The position numbers were made by a program, and so were the translations under genes. Positions 18,624 through 27,215 of a DNA stretch of 64,000 nt are shown in pieces (within the stretch, counting starts at the first letter, position 1; every line of letters starts with the position of its first letter). Source of the DNA: Achromobacter sp. AONIH1 (GTDB lineage: Bacteria; Pseudomonadota; Gammaproteobacteria; Burkholderiales; Burkholderiaceae_B); contig NZ_CP026124.1 in assembly GCF_002902905.1 (NCBI RefSeq), positions 992,001-1,056,000 of the forward strand. Reading direction: 5' to 3'. The notes beneath the pieces are model-generated. The model did not search any database and had not been told where the DNA came from. It saw only the letters and a program-made list of their open reading frames with translations.

Positions 18624-20120
18624 TCAAATTCTGTGATTTTCGTGACGCAGCGCAGCATCCGCGGTGTTTTCCAGGGTAAACACCAGCGCCGCGCGCAAGC
18701 CGGGCTGCGGCGTCCGGTTCTCTAGGACCAGCTTCGCGCCCAGGATCTCGGCGATGGTGCCGACGATGGCCAGGCCCAGGCCGGCGCCCGGCTTGTTCCT
18801 GCCCGCCGCTCCCCGGCGGAAACGCACGCAGGCGCGGGCGATGTCCTCGGCCGACATGCCCGGGCCGCTGTCCTCCACCACCAGCCAGGCCGTCCCGTCC
18901 CCGACCTGCACCCGGACCGTCAGATCCCCGCCCTGCGGGCTGTAACGGATGGCGTTGTCCACCAGGTTGCTGACCGCCTCCCGCAGCAGCCAGTCGGCCG
19001 CCGGCACCTTGACCGGTCCGGACGGCGTGTCCATGCCCACGTCCAGCTGGCGGGTACGGGCCGCCGGCAGCAGGGCGCGGATGACGGCGTCCGCCGTGTC
19101 GACCAGGTCGACCGGCTCGGGCGCGAACCCGCCTTCGGCCAGGGAGGCGTCTTTAGCGCGCGCCAGGGCCAGCATCTGATTGGTGGTACGCACGGCCCTG
19201 TCCAAGCCTTCCTGCATCGCCAGAAGGGCTGTACGGACCTCCTGGGGGTCTGTTTCGCGCAAGGCATAGGCCGTCTGGGTCCGCAAAACCGACAAAGGCG
19301 TGCGCAATTGGTGCGAGGCGTCGTCCAGGAACTGGCTTTGCACCCTCGCCTGAGCCGCAAAACGGGCCATGTGGAGGTTTATGGCGCTGACCAGGGGTAG
19401 GACCTCACCTGGCATGTCCGATGCGTCTACGGGGCTTAAATCGTCCGAGGACCGCTTTTCCACATCCTGGCGCAGCCGTTCCAGGGGCCTCAGGGCCATG
19501 AAAACCCCCAGGATGACCACCAGGACGCTTATGACGATCACCGCCAGGTCGCGTTCCACCGAGCGCAACAGCACCCGGTGCAGAAATTCCTGGCGGGTGC
19601 CCAGGCCTTCCGCGACCTGCACGATTATACGTCCCCCTTTATTCGCGTACAGCGGCGGATCCATCGGACGGGCCAGCGCCGCGACTCGCACCGGCGTGCC
19701 CAGGTAGTCGGCATAGAAAAACTGCGGCTCGCCAGATTCCAGCGGCCGGTCGGGCATGGGCAGGTCCGGATGACCGATCTCGGCCAGCCCGTCCTCGGTG
19801 GCCACCCGGTAGAACACGCTGCCATTGGCCGTCAGCTCGAAGAATTCCAGCATCAGGTATGGCTGCTCCATGGCTAATCCACCGCTGGCTGTGGATATGT
19901 TGTGGTCGATCGCGCGCAGCGCGCCGGCGAGTGAGCGATCATAGGCCATGTCGACCTGGTTGCGCAGCTGGTGGTTCGACAGCCACAGCGCGGCGATCAT
20001 CACCAGGACCAGCGTCGGAATCAGCCACCAGAGCAACTGCGTTTTCAGCGTCCGGGGGCGCCTGCCCTGTGCCGGCAGGCTGTTTTTCGCGCCGATTTTT
20101 TCCGTACTACGGGTTGTCAA
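18624..20120 (-). CDS. tctE: Sensor histidine kinase, TctE type
   Basis: The 498-residue inner-membrane kinase has two membrane helices (about 27-47 and 191-210) flanking a periplasmic sensor of roughly 140 residues. A HAMP-like segment follows, then the H-box DDASHQLRTPLSVL with His270, an N-box (NLVDNAIRYSPQGG) and G-boxes (EDSGPGM, GAGLGLAIV). The layout is that of TctE, which senses extracellular tricarboxylates. It overlaps the response regulator by 14 bp and precedes tctC. Regulation of the adjacent transporter is inferred by analogy with the Salmonella tct system. Confidence 0.9.
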   Translation of the reverse strand: MTTRSTEKIGAKNSLPAQGRRPRTLKTQLLWWLIPTLVLVMIAALWLSNHQLRNQVDMAYDRSLAGALRAIDHNISTASGGLAMEQPYLMLEFFELTANGSVFYRVATEDGLAEIGHPDLPMPDRPLESGEPQFFYADYLGTPVRVAALARPMDPPLYANKGGRIIVQVAEGLGTRQEFLHRVLLRSVERDLAVIVISVLVVILGVFMALRPLERLRQDVEKRSSDDLSPVDASDMPGEVLPLVSAINLHMARFAAQARVQSQFLDDASHQLRTPLSVLRTQTAYALRETDPQEVRTALLAMQEGLDRAVRTTNQMLALARAKDASLAEGGFAPEPVDLVDTADAVIRALLPAARTRQLDVGMDTPSGPVKVPAADWLLREAVSNLVDNAIRYSPQGGDLTVRVQVGDGTAWLVVEDSGPGMSAEDIARACVRFRRGAAGRNKPGAGLGLAIVGTIAEILGAKLVLENRTPQPGLRAALVFTLENTADAALRHENHRI

Positions 20121-20787
20121 CAGCGTTCTCCAGGCAGTAGCCCATGCCGCGCATGGTCACGATCTGCACATCGGTATCCGCTAATTTCTTGCGCAAGCGG
20201 TGGACCAGCACCTCGATCGCTTCCAGGTTGATGTCCGCATCGTCGGTCAGGATCCGGTCCAGGATCTGTTGCTTGTTGATTGGTTCGCCACTTTTCTGGA
20301 TCAGCGTGCGCAGCACCGCGTGTTCACGTGGGGATAACTGCAGGGGCTGTCCGTGGACCGTGAATTTCTGTGTCGCGGTATCGAAAACCAGGTTTCCCAG
20401 GATGTGCCGCGGACGTTCTCGCCCTCGGCTGCGCCGGATCAGCGCGATCAAACGCGCTTCCAACTCTTCCACAACAAAGGGTTTTGGCAGGAAATCATCG
20501 GCGCCTTCATGCAGCGTGCCGATTTTTTCGGCGAGTGAGTCGCGCGCAGTGAGGACCAGCACCGGCGTTCGATCGTCGCGCGCGCGCATCCTGGCCAGCA
20601 AGGAATGGCCATCCATGCCCGGCAATCCCAGGTCGAGCACGACCGCGTCAAATTCTTCCATTGCCAAACGCCGTTCGGCAACCAGCCCGTCATCTGCCCA
20701 TTCCACAACGAAACCCGCGTGACGGGCCAGGCTGCGTGCCAACCAGCGGGCAAGTTCAGCTTCGTCTTCTATCAGAAGGATGCGCAT
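20107..20787 (-). CDS. tctD: OmpR-type response regulator, TctD type
   Basis: The 226-residue protein has a receiver domain with acidic pocket EDE (7-9), phosphoacceptor Asp52 in VLDLGLPGMDG and conserved Lys102 in LPKPF. A C-terminal winged-helix OmpR/PhoB domain follows (about 125-222, LSPREHAVLRTLI, EVLVHRLRKKL, TMRGMGYCLE). It is the partner of the overlapping TctE-type kinase and probably activates the tctCBA promoter. Confidence 0.93.
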   Translation of the reverse strand: MRILLIEDEAELARWLARSLARHAGFVVEWADDGLVAERRLAMEEFDAVVLDLGLPGMDGHSLLARMRARDDRTPVLVLTARDSLAEKIGTLHEGADDFLPKPFVVEELEARLIALIRRSRGRERPRHILGNLVFDTATQKFTVHGQPLQLSPREHAVLRTLIQKSGEPINKQQILDRILTDDADINLEAIEVLVHRLRKKLADTDVQIVTMRGMGYCLENAVDNP

Positions 20788-21278
20788 GGACGAAGTCCGG
20801 GGGGGCGTGGCTGGGAGGTGAGAGGGAGCATGTTTGTCTTTTCCCTGTAGTTCTCTTTATATAAAGACTAATGATTAATAAGGCCTGTGGATAACTACCT
20901 TAACCTTGGAAACCTGTTTTTTTTCATAGCCTTGCGACGGTTTTTGGCTGTGCAAGAACTCTGTGTGGGAAAAAAGTCGAAGTTGGACAAGATTTGGCGA
21001 CCCCGCCAAAACCCCCGCTTGTTCAACTTGCCTCCACAACATGTGCACAACAGCGCGCCCCAGTAGTTATCCACAGGCTGATTCTTGCCGGACAGGCTCC
21101 GGATCGCCATTTTTACCCCTGAAAAACCCGCTTTGCCCATCCTGTTTTTCACCCCCTGGGAGCCTCCAGAAAGCCCTGTGAGGCACGTTCGCGGGCAGGC
21201 ATTCCAGGCCCCATGCGCGCGTTCGGTTGACGGTCCGCTGAACAAAAAGTGAGCAGCTGCCGCCGTAGAATTCCGGCC
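20788..21278. other. Divergent intergenic region tctD/clcB
   Basis: No gene is seen in these 491 bp. Two perfect DnaA-type 9-mers are present in opposite orientation, TGTGGATAA (20886-20894) and TTATCCACA (21067-21075). An AT-rich patch lies at about 20855-20882 next to the tctD start and may hold its promoter. Confidence 0.45.
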
Positions 21279-22661
21279 ATGGCAAAAGAAATTCGAATCG
21301 GAAAATTCCGCTGGGCCGGGGCGTTGCGTGGCCAATTGGTGGCCGAAAACCTGCCCTACACCTTGTTCACAGCCGCCTTGATGGGACTGCTGGGCGCGCT
21401 GGCCACCGTGGTGTTCCGCGAGCTGCTTTCCTGGATACAGGTGGTGCTGGGCGGAGAGGACACGCCGCATGGCATGGTCCATCTGGCGCGCGGCCTGGAG
21501 TCCTGGCAGCGGCTGCTGTTGCCGGCGGCCGGTGGCGCGTTGGCCGGCCTGGTTCTGCAACTGGCCTCGCGCTGGCTGCCCAGACGCGGCGCGGCCGATT
21601 ACATGGAAGCCATCGCCGTCGGGCGCGGGGTGATCGGCTTTCGCCAGACCCTGGCGCGCAGCGTGTCCTCGCTGCTTTCCATCGGATCCGGCGCTTCCAT
21701 CGGGCGCGAAGGGCCGATGGTGCAGCTGGCCGCGATGCTGTCCTCATTGAGCGGCCGCTTTCTGGTCCTGCCGCCACGGCAATTGCGCCTGCTGGTGGCA
21801 TGCGGCGCGACGGCGGGCATCACCGCCGCGTACAACGCGCCCATCGCCGGCGCCCTGTTCATTTCCGAGATTGTCTATGGCGTGATTTCCTCGGCCACGC
21901 TGGTGCCGCTGGTGGTGGCCTCGGTCGTGGCCAATATCGTGACGCGGCAGATCCTGCACTACGACGCGGTATTCCACATGCCGCCCTTCGACTTCGTGTC
22001 CGGCTGGGAAGTGGCCAGCTATCTGGGACTGGGCCTGTTGGCCGGCTTGCTGGCGCCGCAGTTCCTGCGCCTGCTCGACCTGTCGCGCGCCGGCTTTGGC
22101 CGCCTGCCCGCGCCGTTGTGGACCCGCATGGCGCTGGGCGGCCTGATCGTCGGCGCGTTGTCGCTGTACAAGCCCGAGGTCTGGGGCAATGGCTACAGCG
22201 TGGTCAACAGCATGCTGCATACGCAGTGGGCCTGGTCGGCGGTCGCCGCCATCCTGCTGCTGAAGATCATCGCCACGGCCGCCAGCGCCGGTTCGGGCGC
22301 GGTCGGCGGCGTGTTCACGCCTACCCTGTTCGTCGGCGCGGCGCTGGGTTCGCTTTATGGCATGGGCCTGCAGGCCCTGCTGCCGCCGGGCGCGGTGTCC
22401 ACGCCCGCCAGTTATGCCGTGGTCGGCATGGGGGCGATGCTGGCCGCCACGACCTATGCGCCGCTCATGTCCATCCTGATGATTTTCGAGATGACGCTGA
22501 GCTATGAGGTGATGCTGCCGCTGATGCTGGCCTGCATCACGGGGTATGCCCTGGCGCAGCGGATACGGCCGGCATCCGTGTATGCGAAGTCGCTGGCGAG
22601 CAACCGGTTGGCGCGTGCAAGATTCGGCGGGGGCCGGGATGTGAGTGGGCGATCTTCCTGA
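21279..22661 (+). CDS. clcB: ClC-family chloride channel/transporter (ClcB-like)
   Basis: The 460-residue membrane protein has the ClC selectivity motifs GSGASIGREGP (136-146, gating Glu144), NAPIAGALFISE (186-197) and GGVFTP. About 16-18 helices are expected. Unlike the E. coli antiporter ClC-ec1, where residue 203 is the internal proton glutamate, the aligned position here is Ile198 (FISEI). This could mean channel behaviour or altered proton coupling. No clear ribosome-binding site supports either this ATG or a GTG ten codons upstream (21249); I prefer the ATG. It carries no C-terminal CBS domains. Confidence 0.88.
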   Translation: MAKEIRIGKFRWAGALRGQLVAENLPYTLFTAALMGLLGALATVVFRELLSWIQVVLGGEDTPHGMVHLARGLESWQRLLLPAAGGALAGLVLQLASRWLPRRGAADYMEAIAVGRGVIGFRQTLARSVSSLLSIGSGASIGREGPMVQLAAMLSSLSGRFLVLPPRQLRLLVACGATAGITAAYNAPIAGALFISEIVYGVISSATLVPLVVASVVANIVTRQILHYDAVFHMPPFDFVSGWEVASYLGLGLLAGLLAPQFLRLLDLSRAGFGRLPAPLWTRMALGGLIVGALSLYKPEVWGNGYSVVNSMLHTQWAWSAVAAILLLKIIATAASAGSGAVGGVFTPTLFVGAALGSLYGMGLQALLPPGAVSTPASYAVVGMGAMLAATTYAPLMSILMIFEMTLSYEVMLPLMLACITGYALAQRIRPASVYAKSLASNRLARARFGGGRDVSGRSS

Positions 22662-22678
22662 GTGGCATGCTCTTTAAA

Positions 22679-22696
22679 TATGAGCTATTGCTCATA
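22679..22696. repeat. Perfect AT-rich palindrome between clcB and lysR
   Basis: TATGAGC-TATT-GCTCATA is an exact dyad in the 36-bp gap between two convergent genes. It has no GC stem or T-tract, so it looks more like a protein-binding dyad or a weak bidirectional stop than a standard terminator. Confidence 0.5.
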
Positions 22697-22697
22697 A

Positions 22698-23609
22698 TCA
22701 AGCCTGGCCTACCCGCTGCGCCGTATAGGCATGCCGGAAATACTCGCGCACCGCCCGCATCGCCGGCGATATCTCCGCGCCCTTGCGCCAGGCCAGTCCC
22801 ACGTTCATGGGCGGAATCGGATCCTTGAGCTGGATCGTCTCGATGCGCCGCCCTTCCAGCGACCAGGGCCGGTAAACCATGTCCGACAGCACCGCCACGC
22901 CGCTGCCGTTGGCCACCATGCTGCGCACGGCCTCGACCGACGAGGTGCGCAGCCGCACGTCCGGCTTGAACGGCGTTTCGTTCCAGTAGCGCAGTGCTGT
23001 ATAGGCCGCTTCGTCCACCGTCAACATGATGAAAGGCTCGCGCGCCACGTCTTCCAGCGTGACGGTATCGCGCTCCAGCAAGGGATGCCGGGCCGGCAGC
23101 CATAGCCGCCGGGGCGAACCGAAGAAATGCTCGACCGCCAGGTCCGGGTTGGCCACATTGGACGTCAGCAGCACCGCCATGTCGTAGCGGTTGGCGATCA
23201 AGCCTTCCTCGATGGCGCTGCGGTTCAGCTCGTGCAGCTGGATGTCCAGCTGCGGATACTGCTGCGACAGCCGCTGCAGGTGATACGGCAGAAAATAACC
23301 GATGACGGTATAGGACGCGGCCAACAGCAGGCGGCCCGACACATCCTCGGCCGCGCTGGGCATGCGCAGCGCCTCGTCGACCGAGGACAGGATGTTGTAC
23401 GCATGATTGAGAAAGCCGCGGCCGCTGTGCGTCAGCGTCACGCCGTGGGCGCCGCGTTCGAACAGCGCCGCGCCCACGGTTTCCTCCAGCTCGCGGATGG
23501 CGCTGGTGACGGCGGACTGGGAGATCGCCAGCTGGATCGCCGCTTGCGAAATCTGGCCCAGTTCGGCCGCGGCGACGAAGTACTTGAGCTGGCGCAGCGT
23601 GATCGACAT
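22698..23609 (-). CDS. LysR-family regulator, divergent from the pxp operon
   Basis: The 303-residue protein starts MSITLRQLKYFVAAAELGQ and has the LysR helix-turn-helix (about 16-60, ISQAAIQLAISQSAVTSAIRELEE). A periplasmic-binding-protein-like effector domain follows (about 90-300). A start ten codons upstream (23639) is possible. It is divergent from pxpA with two matching dyads in the gap, the classical LysR layout. It therefore probably controls the pxpA-biotin carboxylase-pxpBC operon in response to a lactam or related effector, which is inference. Confidence 0.88.
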   Translation of the reverse strand: MSITLRQLKYFVAAAELGQISQAAIQLAISQSAVTSAIRELEETVGAALFERGAHGVTLTHSGRGFLNHAYNILSSVDEALRMPSAAEDVSGRLLLAASYTVIGYFLPYHLQRLSQQYPQLDIQLHELNRSAIEEGLIANRYDMAVLLTSNVANPDLAVEHFFGSPRRLWLPARHPLLERDTVTLEDVAREPFIMLTVDEAAYTALRYWNETPFKPDVRLRTSSVEAVRSMVANGSGVAVLSDMVYRPWSLEGRRIETIQLKDPIPPMNVGLAWRKGAEISPAMRAVREYFRHAYTAQRVGQA

Positions 23610-23618
23610 GGCGGGTGT

Positions 23619-23635
23619 TATCTGAATATTCGATA
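23619..23635. promoter_or_regulatory. LysR-type dyad, lysR-proximal
   Basis: TATCTGAA-T-ATTCGATA has the same left half and spacing as the perfect dyad at 23751-23767. It overlaps the lysR start region and is a candidate autoregulatory site. Confidence 0.5.
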
Positions 23636-23750
23636 TCAAGCACGCAGAATATCTATTAATCCTGGTGGGAACCAGAAATCAAAACCTGGGGATTTCCCTT
23701 GGTTTTTATAGTGAAAGTTCAAATCTGTCCGCTTCGGCGCAACTGCGTAA

Positions 23751-23767
23751 TATCTGAATTTCAGATA
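23751..23767. promoter_or_regulatory. LysR-type dyad, pxpA-proximal
   Basis: TATCTGAA-T-TTCAGATA is a perfect 17-bp interrupted palindrome, about 105 bp upstream of pxpA. It fits the T-N11-A style of LysR recognition sites. Confidence 0.6.
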
Positions 23768-23872
23768 CTGAACGATCAATAAAAAGAACTTTTTATCCCC
23801 GTCCGCCTTGGCTACTGTTCACGTCAAGCGCCGCGCCACACGCGGCCCGCAACAAGACGGAGACATCCCACA

Positions 23873-24649
23873 ATGCGCAAGCGGAGCATCGACCTGAATT
23901 CCGACATGGGCGAAGGATTCGGCCCATGGACCATCGGAGACGGCGTGGACGACGCCATCATGCCGCTGATCAGCTCGGCCAACATCGCCACCGGCTTTCA
24001 TGCCGGCGATCCCAACATCATGAACCGCACCGTGCTGCTGGCGCGCGAGCATGGCGTCTGCATCGGCGCCCATCCCGGTTTTCGCGACCTGGTCGGCTTC
24101 GGCCGCCGCGATCTGCGCGAAAGCGCCGACGCCCTGGTCCACGACATCGTCTATCAGCTGGGGGCGTTGCGCGAATTCGCCCGCCTGCACGGGCTGCGGC
24201 TGCAGCACGTGAAACCGCATGGCGCGCTGTACATGCTGGCCGCGCGCGACGAGGCGCTGTCGCGCCGGCTGGTCGAGACGCTGCGTGAACTGGAGCCGAC
24301 GCTGGCCCTGTACTGCATGGAAAACTCGGTGACCTGCCGCATCGCGCGCGAACTGAGCCAGCCCGTGGTGCGCGAGTTCTATGCCGATCGCGACTACGAC
24401 GCCAGCGGCTCCATCGTCTTCACCCGCCGCCCACAGCCGCTGGACCCGGACAAGGTCGCCGCCAAGGTGCTGCGCGCCTGCGTCGACGGCAAGGTCCGCA
24501 CCGTCGACGGCCAGGACATCGCCATCGATTTCGATTCCGTGTGCATCCACAGCGATACGCCGGGCGCGCTGGCGCTGGTGCGCGCCACGCGCGCGGCGCT
24601 GGACGGGGCCGGCATCCATGTCGCGCCGCCCAGCATCACCGGACCCTGA
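23873..24649 (+). CDS. pxpA: 5-oxoprolinase subunit A (LamB/YcsF family)
   Basis: PxpA is the ring-opening subunit of the prokaryotic ATP-dependent 5-oxoprolinase PxpABC, which turns 5-oxoproline into glutamate. The 258-residue protein shows the family signatures [11 protein letters not shown] (7-17), [14 protein letters not shown] (34-47), [15 protein letters not shown] and [13 protein letters not shown] lies upstream of the ATG. It heads a five-gene operon, pxpA, biotin carrier, biotin carboxylase, pxpB, pxpC, and is divergent from a LysR regulator. Confidence 0.93.
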   Translation: MRKRSIDLNSDMGEGFGPWTIGDGVDDAIMPLISSANIATGFHAGDPNIMNRTVLLAREHGVCIGAHPGFRDLVGFGRRDLRESADALVHDIVYQLGALREFARLHGLRLQHVKPHGALYMLAARDEALSRRLVETLRELEPTLALYCMENSVTCRIARELSQPVVREFYADRDYDASGSIVFTRRPQPLDPDKVAAKVLRACVDGKVRTVDGQDIAIDFDSVCIHSDTPGALALVRATRAALDGAGIHVAPPSITGP

Positions 24650-24695
24650 ACCCGCGCGCGCTTGCAACCCATACGAACATTCCAAGGAGAAAACC

Positions 24696-24938
24696 ATGTC
24701 GTCACAGGAAATCCCCAGCCCCTTGCCCGGCACGTTCTATCGCCGGCCCAGCCCCGACGCGCCGCCGTTCGTCGAGCCCGGCGCGACGGTCGCGGCGGGC
24801 GACGTGATCGGCATCGTCGAGGTGATGAAGCAGTTCAACCAGGTGGAAACGCCGGTCGCCGGCGTGGTCGAGGCTTTCCTGGCCGAAGACGGCGACCCGG
24901 TGGATATCGGCCAGCCGCTGTTGCGCATCAAGGAGTGA
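24696..24938 (+). CDS. Small biotin carboxyl carrier protein (stand-alone biotinyl domain)
   Basis: This 80-residue protein is essentially one biotinyl/lipoyl domain. It has the biotin-acceptor motif IVEVMKQF with Lys45 and the hairpin VAGVVEAFLAEDGDPV. It lacks the long Pro-Ala N-terminal part of the fatty-acid-synthesis AccB, which suggests a dedicated carrier for this operon. AAGGAGA precedes the ATG. It lies 46 bp after pxpA and 7 bp before the biotin carboxylase. A paralog of AccB with a house-keeping role is unlikely given size and context. Confidence 0.88.
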   Translation: MSSQEIPSPLPGTFYRRPSPDAPPFVEPGATVAAGDVIGIVEVMKQFNQVETPVAGVVEAFLAEDGDPVDIGQPLLRIKE

Positions 24939-24945
24939 GCGTTCC

Positions 24946-26346
24946 ATGTCCGTGATTGACTCTTCCTACCGCCCGCGCCGCATTCACAAGCTGCTGGTGG
25001 CCAACCGAGGCGAGATCGCTTTGCGCGTGATTCGCGCCGCCCGCGAACTCGGCATGCGCAGCGTGGCGGTCTATAGCGACGCGGACCGCGACGCGCTGGC
25101 CACGCGCATGGCGGACGAGGCCGTGCACATCGGCCCGGCCCACGCCACGCGCAGCTACCTGAACGTGGACGCCGTGTTGAAGGCCGCGCGCGAAACCGGC
25201 GTCCAGGCCGTGCATCCCGGCTACGGCTTTCTTTCGGAGAACGCCGCCTTCGCGCAGGCCGTCAGCGACGCGGGCCTGATCTTCGTCGGCCCGGATGCGG
25301 AGACCATACGGAAAATGGGCGACAAGGCCGCCGCGCGCGCCTGCGCCCTGGCGGCCGGCGTGCCGACCGTGCCCGGCAGCGCAGGCGTGGTGTCCTCGCT
25401 CGATGAAGCGCTGACGCATGCGGGCGGCATGGGCTATCCCCTGATGATCAAGGCGGCGGCCGGCGGCGGCGGGCGCGGCATCCGCGTGGTGCAGGACGAG
25501 GCCGAGCTGCGCGCTCAGATGCCGCAGGCCCAGGCCGAGGCGCAGGCGGCGTTCGGCTATGGCGGCGTCTACCTGGAACGCTACCTGCCGCGCGCGCGGC
25601 ACATCGAAGTGCAGGTGCTGGGCGACGGCAAGAACGCCATCCATCTTTATGAACGCGAATGCTCGTTGCAGCGGCGTCGCCAGAAGGTATTCGAGGAAGC
25701 GCCCTCGCCCGCGCTGGACGCCGCCACGCGCCAGCGCCTGTGCGAATCGGCCGCGCAGCTGGCGCGCTCGGTGGGCTATCGCGGCGCCGGCACGCTGGAG
25801 TTCCTGTACGACGACAGCCGTGGCGCGCAGGATTTCTATTTCATCGAGATGAACACGCGCATCCAGGTCGAGCATCCCATCACCGAGGCCGTGACTGGCG
25901 TGGACCTGGTGCGCGAGATGCTGCGCATCGCCGATGGCGAGCCGCTACGCTGGCGCCAGCAGGATATCTCGCTGCGCGGCGCGGCCATCGAATGCCGGCT
26001 GAACGCGGAAGACCCGCAGCGCAATTTCGCGCCCAGCCCGGGCCGCGTCGATCAGCTGCGCTGGCCGGGCGGGCCGGGCGTGCGCGTGGATTCCATGCTG
26101 TATCCGGGCTGCACGGTATCGCCCTACTACGATTCGCTGCTGGCCAAGCTCATTGTCTGGGACGAAGACCGTGGCGCGGCGTTGGCCCGGCTGGCGCGGG
26201 CGCTGGACGAGGTCGAGCTGGAAGGCGTGCATTCCACGCTGGCGCTGCACCGCGCGCTGGCGCAGGATCCCGAGGTGGTGGCGGGCGACTACCACACGAA
26301 CTGGCTGGAAGCCTGGATGCGGGCGGAGCGGGAGGAGCAGCGATGA
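24946..26346 (+). CDS. Biotin carboxylase subunit (AccC-like) in the pxp operon
   Basis: The 466-residue ATP-grasp enzyme carboxylates biotin on the neighbouring carrier using bicarbonate and ATP. It has the N-terminal LLVANRGEIALRVIRAA (16-32), the glycine loop AAAGGGGRGIR (170-180) and the catalytic EMNTRIQVEHPITEAVTG (about 304-321). The B- and C-domains are also present. Length is standard. With PxpB and PxpC, which resemble the two halves of the carboxyltransferase domain of urea carboxylase, it would complete a biotin-dependent enzyme. It overlaps pxpB as ATGA. Confidence 0.9.
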   Translation: MSVIDSSYRPRRIHKLLVANRGEIALRVIRAARELGMRSVAVYSDADRDALATRMADEAVHIGPAHATRSYLNVDAVLKAARETGVQAVHPGYGFLSENAAFAQAVSDAGLIFVGPDAETIRKMGDKAAARACALAAGVPTVPGSAGVVSSLDEALTHAGGMGYPLMIKAAAGGGGRGIRVVQDEAELRAQMPQAQAEAQAAFGYGGVYLERYLPRARHIEVQVLGDGKNAIHLYERECSLQRRRQKVFEEAPSPALDAATRQRLCESAAQLARSVGYRGAGTLEFLYDDSRGAQDFYFIEMNTRIQVEHPITEAVTGVDLVREMLRIADGEPLRWRQQDISLRGAAIECRLNAEDPQRNFAPSPGRVDQLRWPGGPGVRVDSMLYPGCTVSPYYDSLLAKLIVWDEDRGAALARLARALDEVELEGVHSTLALHRALAQDPEVVAGDYHTNWLEAWMRAEREEQR

Positions 26347-27215
26347 GCGTGCGCTACACCCATGGCGGCGACGAATTCATCTTCGCCGAGATCAGCGAGG
26401 ACATGTCGCTGGAATCCTTCTTCAAGGGCATGGCCATCACCCGCGCGCTGCGCGAGCGCGCGGTCGACGGCGTGACCGAGATATGCCCGGCCAACGCGTC
26501 CTATCAGGTGCGCTACGACCCCGATCGCATCGCGCCCGACGCGCTGCTGGCCCTGCTGCGCGAGCTGGAGGAAGGCATCGACATGGCCAACCTCAGCCTG
26601 GACACGCGCATCATCGAAATCCCGGTCTACTACAACGACCCGTGGACGCACGAGACGCTGATGCGCTTTCGCGAGCGGCACCAGGACCCGGCATCCACCG
26701 ATCTGGAATACGCCGCGCGCATCAACGGCTTTGCGTCGGTGCAGGCCTTCATCGACGCGCATGCCGGCTCGCCCTGGTTCGTGTCCATGGTGGGTTTCGT
26801 GGCCGGCCTGCCCTTCATGTTCCAGATGGTCGAGCGCGAGCGTCAGCTGCAGGTGCCGAAGTACCTGCGGCCGCGCACCGACACGCCCAGGCACACTGTG
26901 GGACATGGCGGTTGCTTCGGCTGCATTTATTCCGTGCGCGGCGCCGGCGGTTATCAGATGTTCGGCGTGACGCCCGCGCCAATCTTCGAGCCGGGCCAGC
27001 GCCTGGCGCATCTGCGGGATTCGATGGTGTTCTTCCGGCCCGGCGACATCGTCAAGTTCAAGCCCATCAATCGCGAGGAATACGACCGGGCCGAGGCCCA
27101 GGTCGAGGACGGCAGCTTCGCGCTGCGCATCCGTCCGGTTTCCTTCTCGCTCGCGGAATTCCTGCGGGCGCCGCAATCGTGCAACGCCCGCCTGCTGGAG
27201 ACGCTACATGGCTGA
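26343..27215 (+). CDS. pxpB: 5-oxoprolinase subunit B (KipI/allophanate-hydrolase subunit 1 family)
   Basis: The 290-residue protein begins MSVRYTHGGDEFIFAEISED. It has the PxpB/KipI signatures PANASYQVRYDPD and EIPVYYND. GFVAGLPFM, the PRHTVGHG-like segment and GAGGYQMFGVTPAPIF also fit. This family forms a cyclophilin-like fold that pairs with PxpC and also occurs inside urea carboxylase. The start is the ATG at 26343 overlapping the biotin carboxylase stop; the frame continues upstream only as a shadow. It overlaps pxpC by 8 bp. Confidence 0.9.
   Translation: MSVRYTHGGDEFIFAEISEDMSLESFFKGMAITRALRERAVDGVTEICPANASYQVRYDPDRIAPDALLALLRELEEGIDMANLSLDTRIIEIPVYYNDPWTHETLMRFRERHQDPASTDLEYAARINGFASVQAFIDAHAGSPWFVSMVGFVAGLPFMFQMVERERQLQVPKYLRPRTDTPRHTVGHGGCFGCIYSVRGAGGYQMFGVTPAPIFEPGQRLAHLRDSMVFFRPGDIVKFKPINREEYDRAEAQVEDGSFALRIRPVSFSLAEFLRAPQSCNARLLETLHG

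Noticed and set aside
25659..26342. N-terminal extension of PxpB through the biotin carboxylase gene
   Set aside because: The frame is open only because of high GC; the PxpB family start fits the ATG at 26343.
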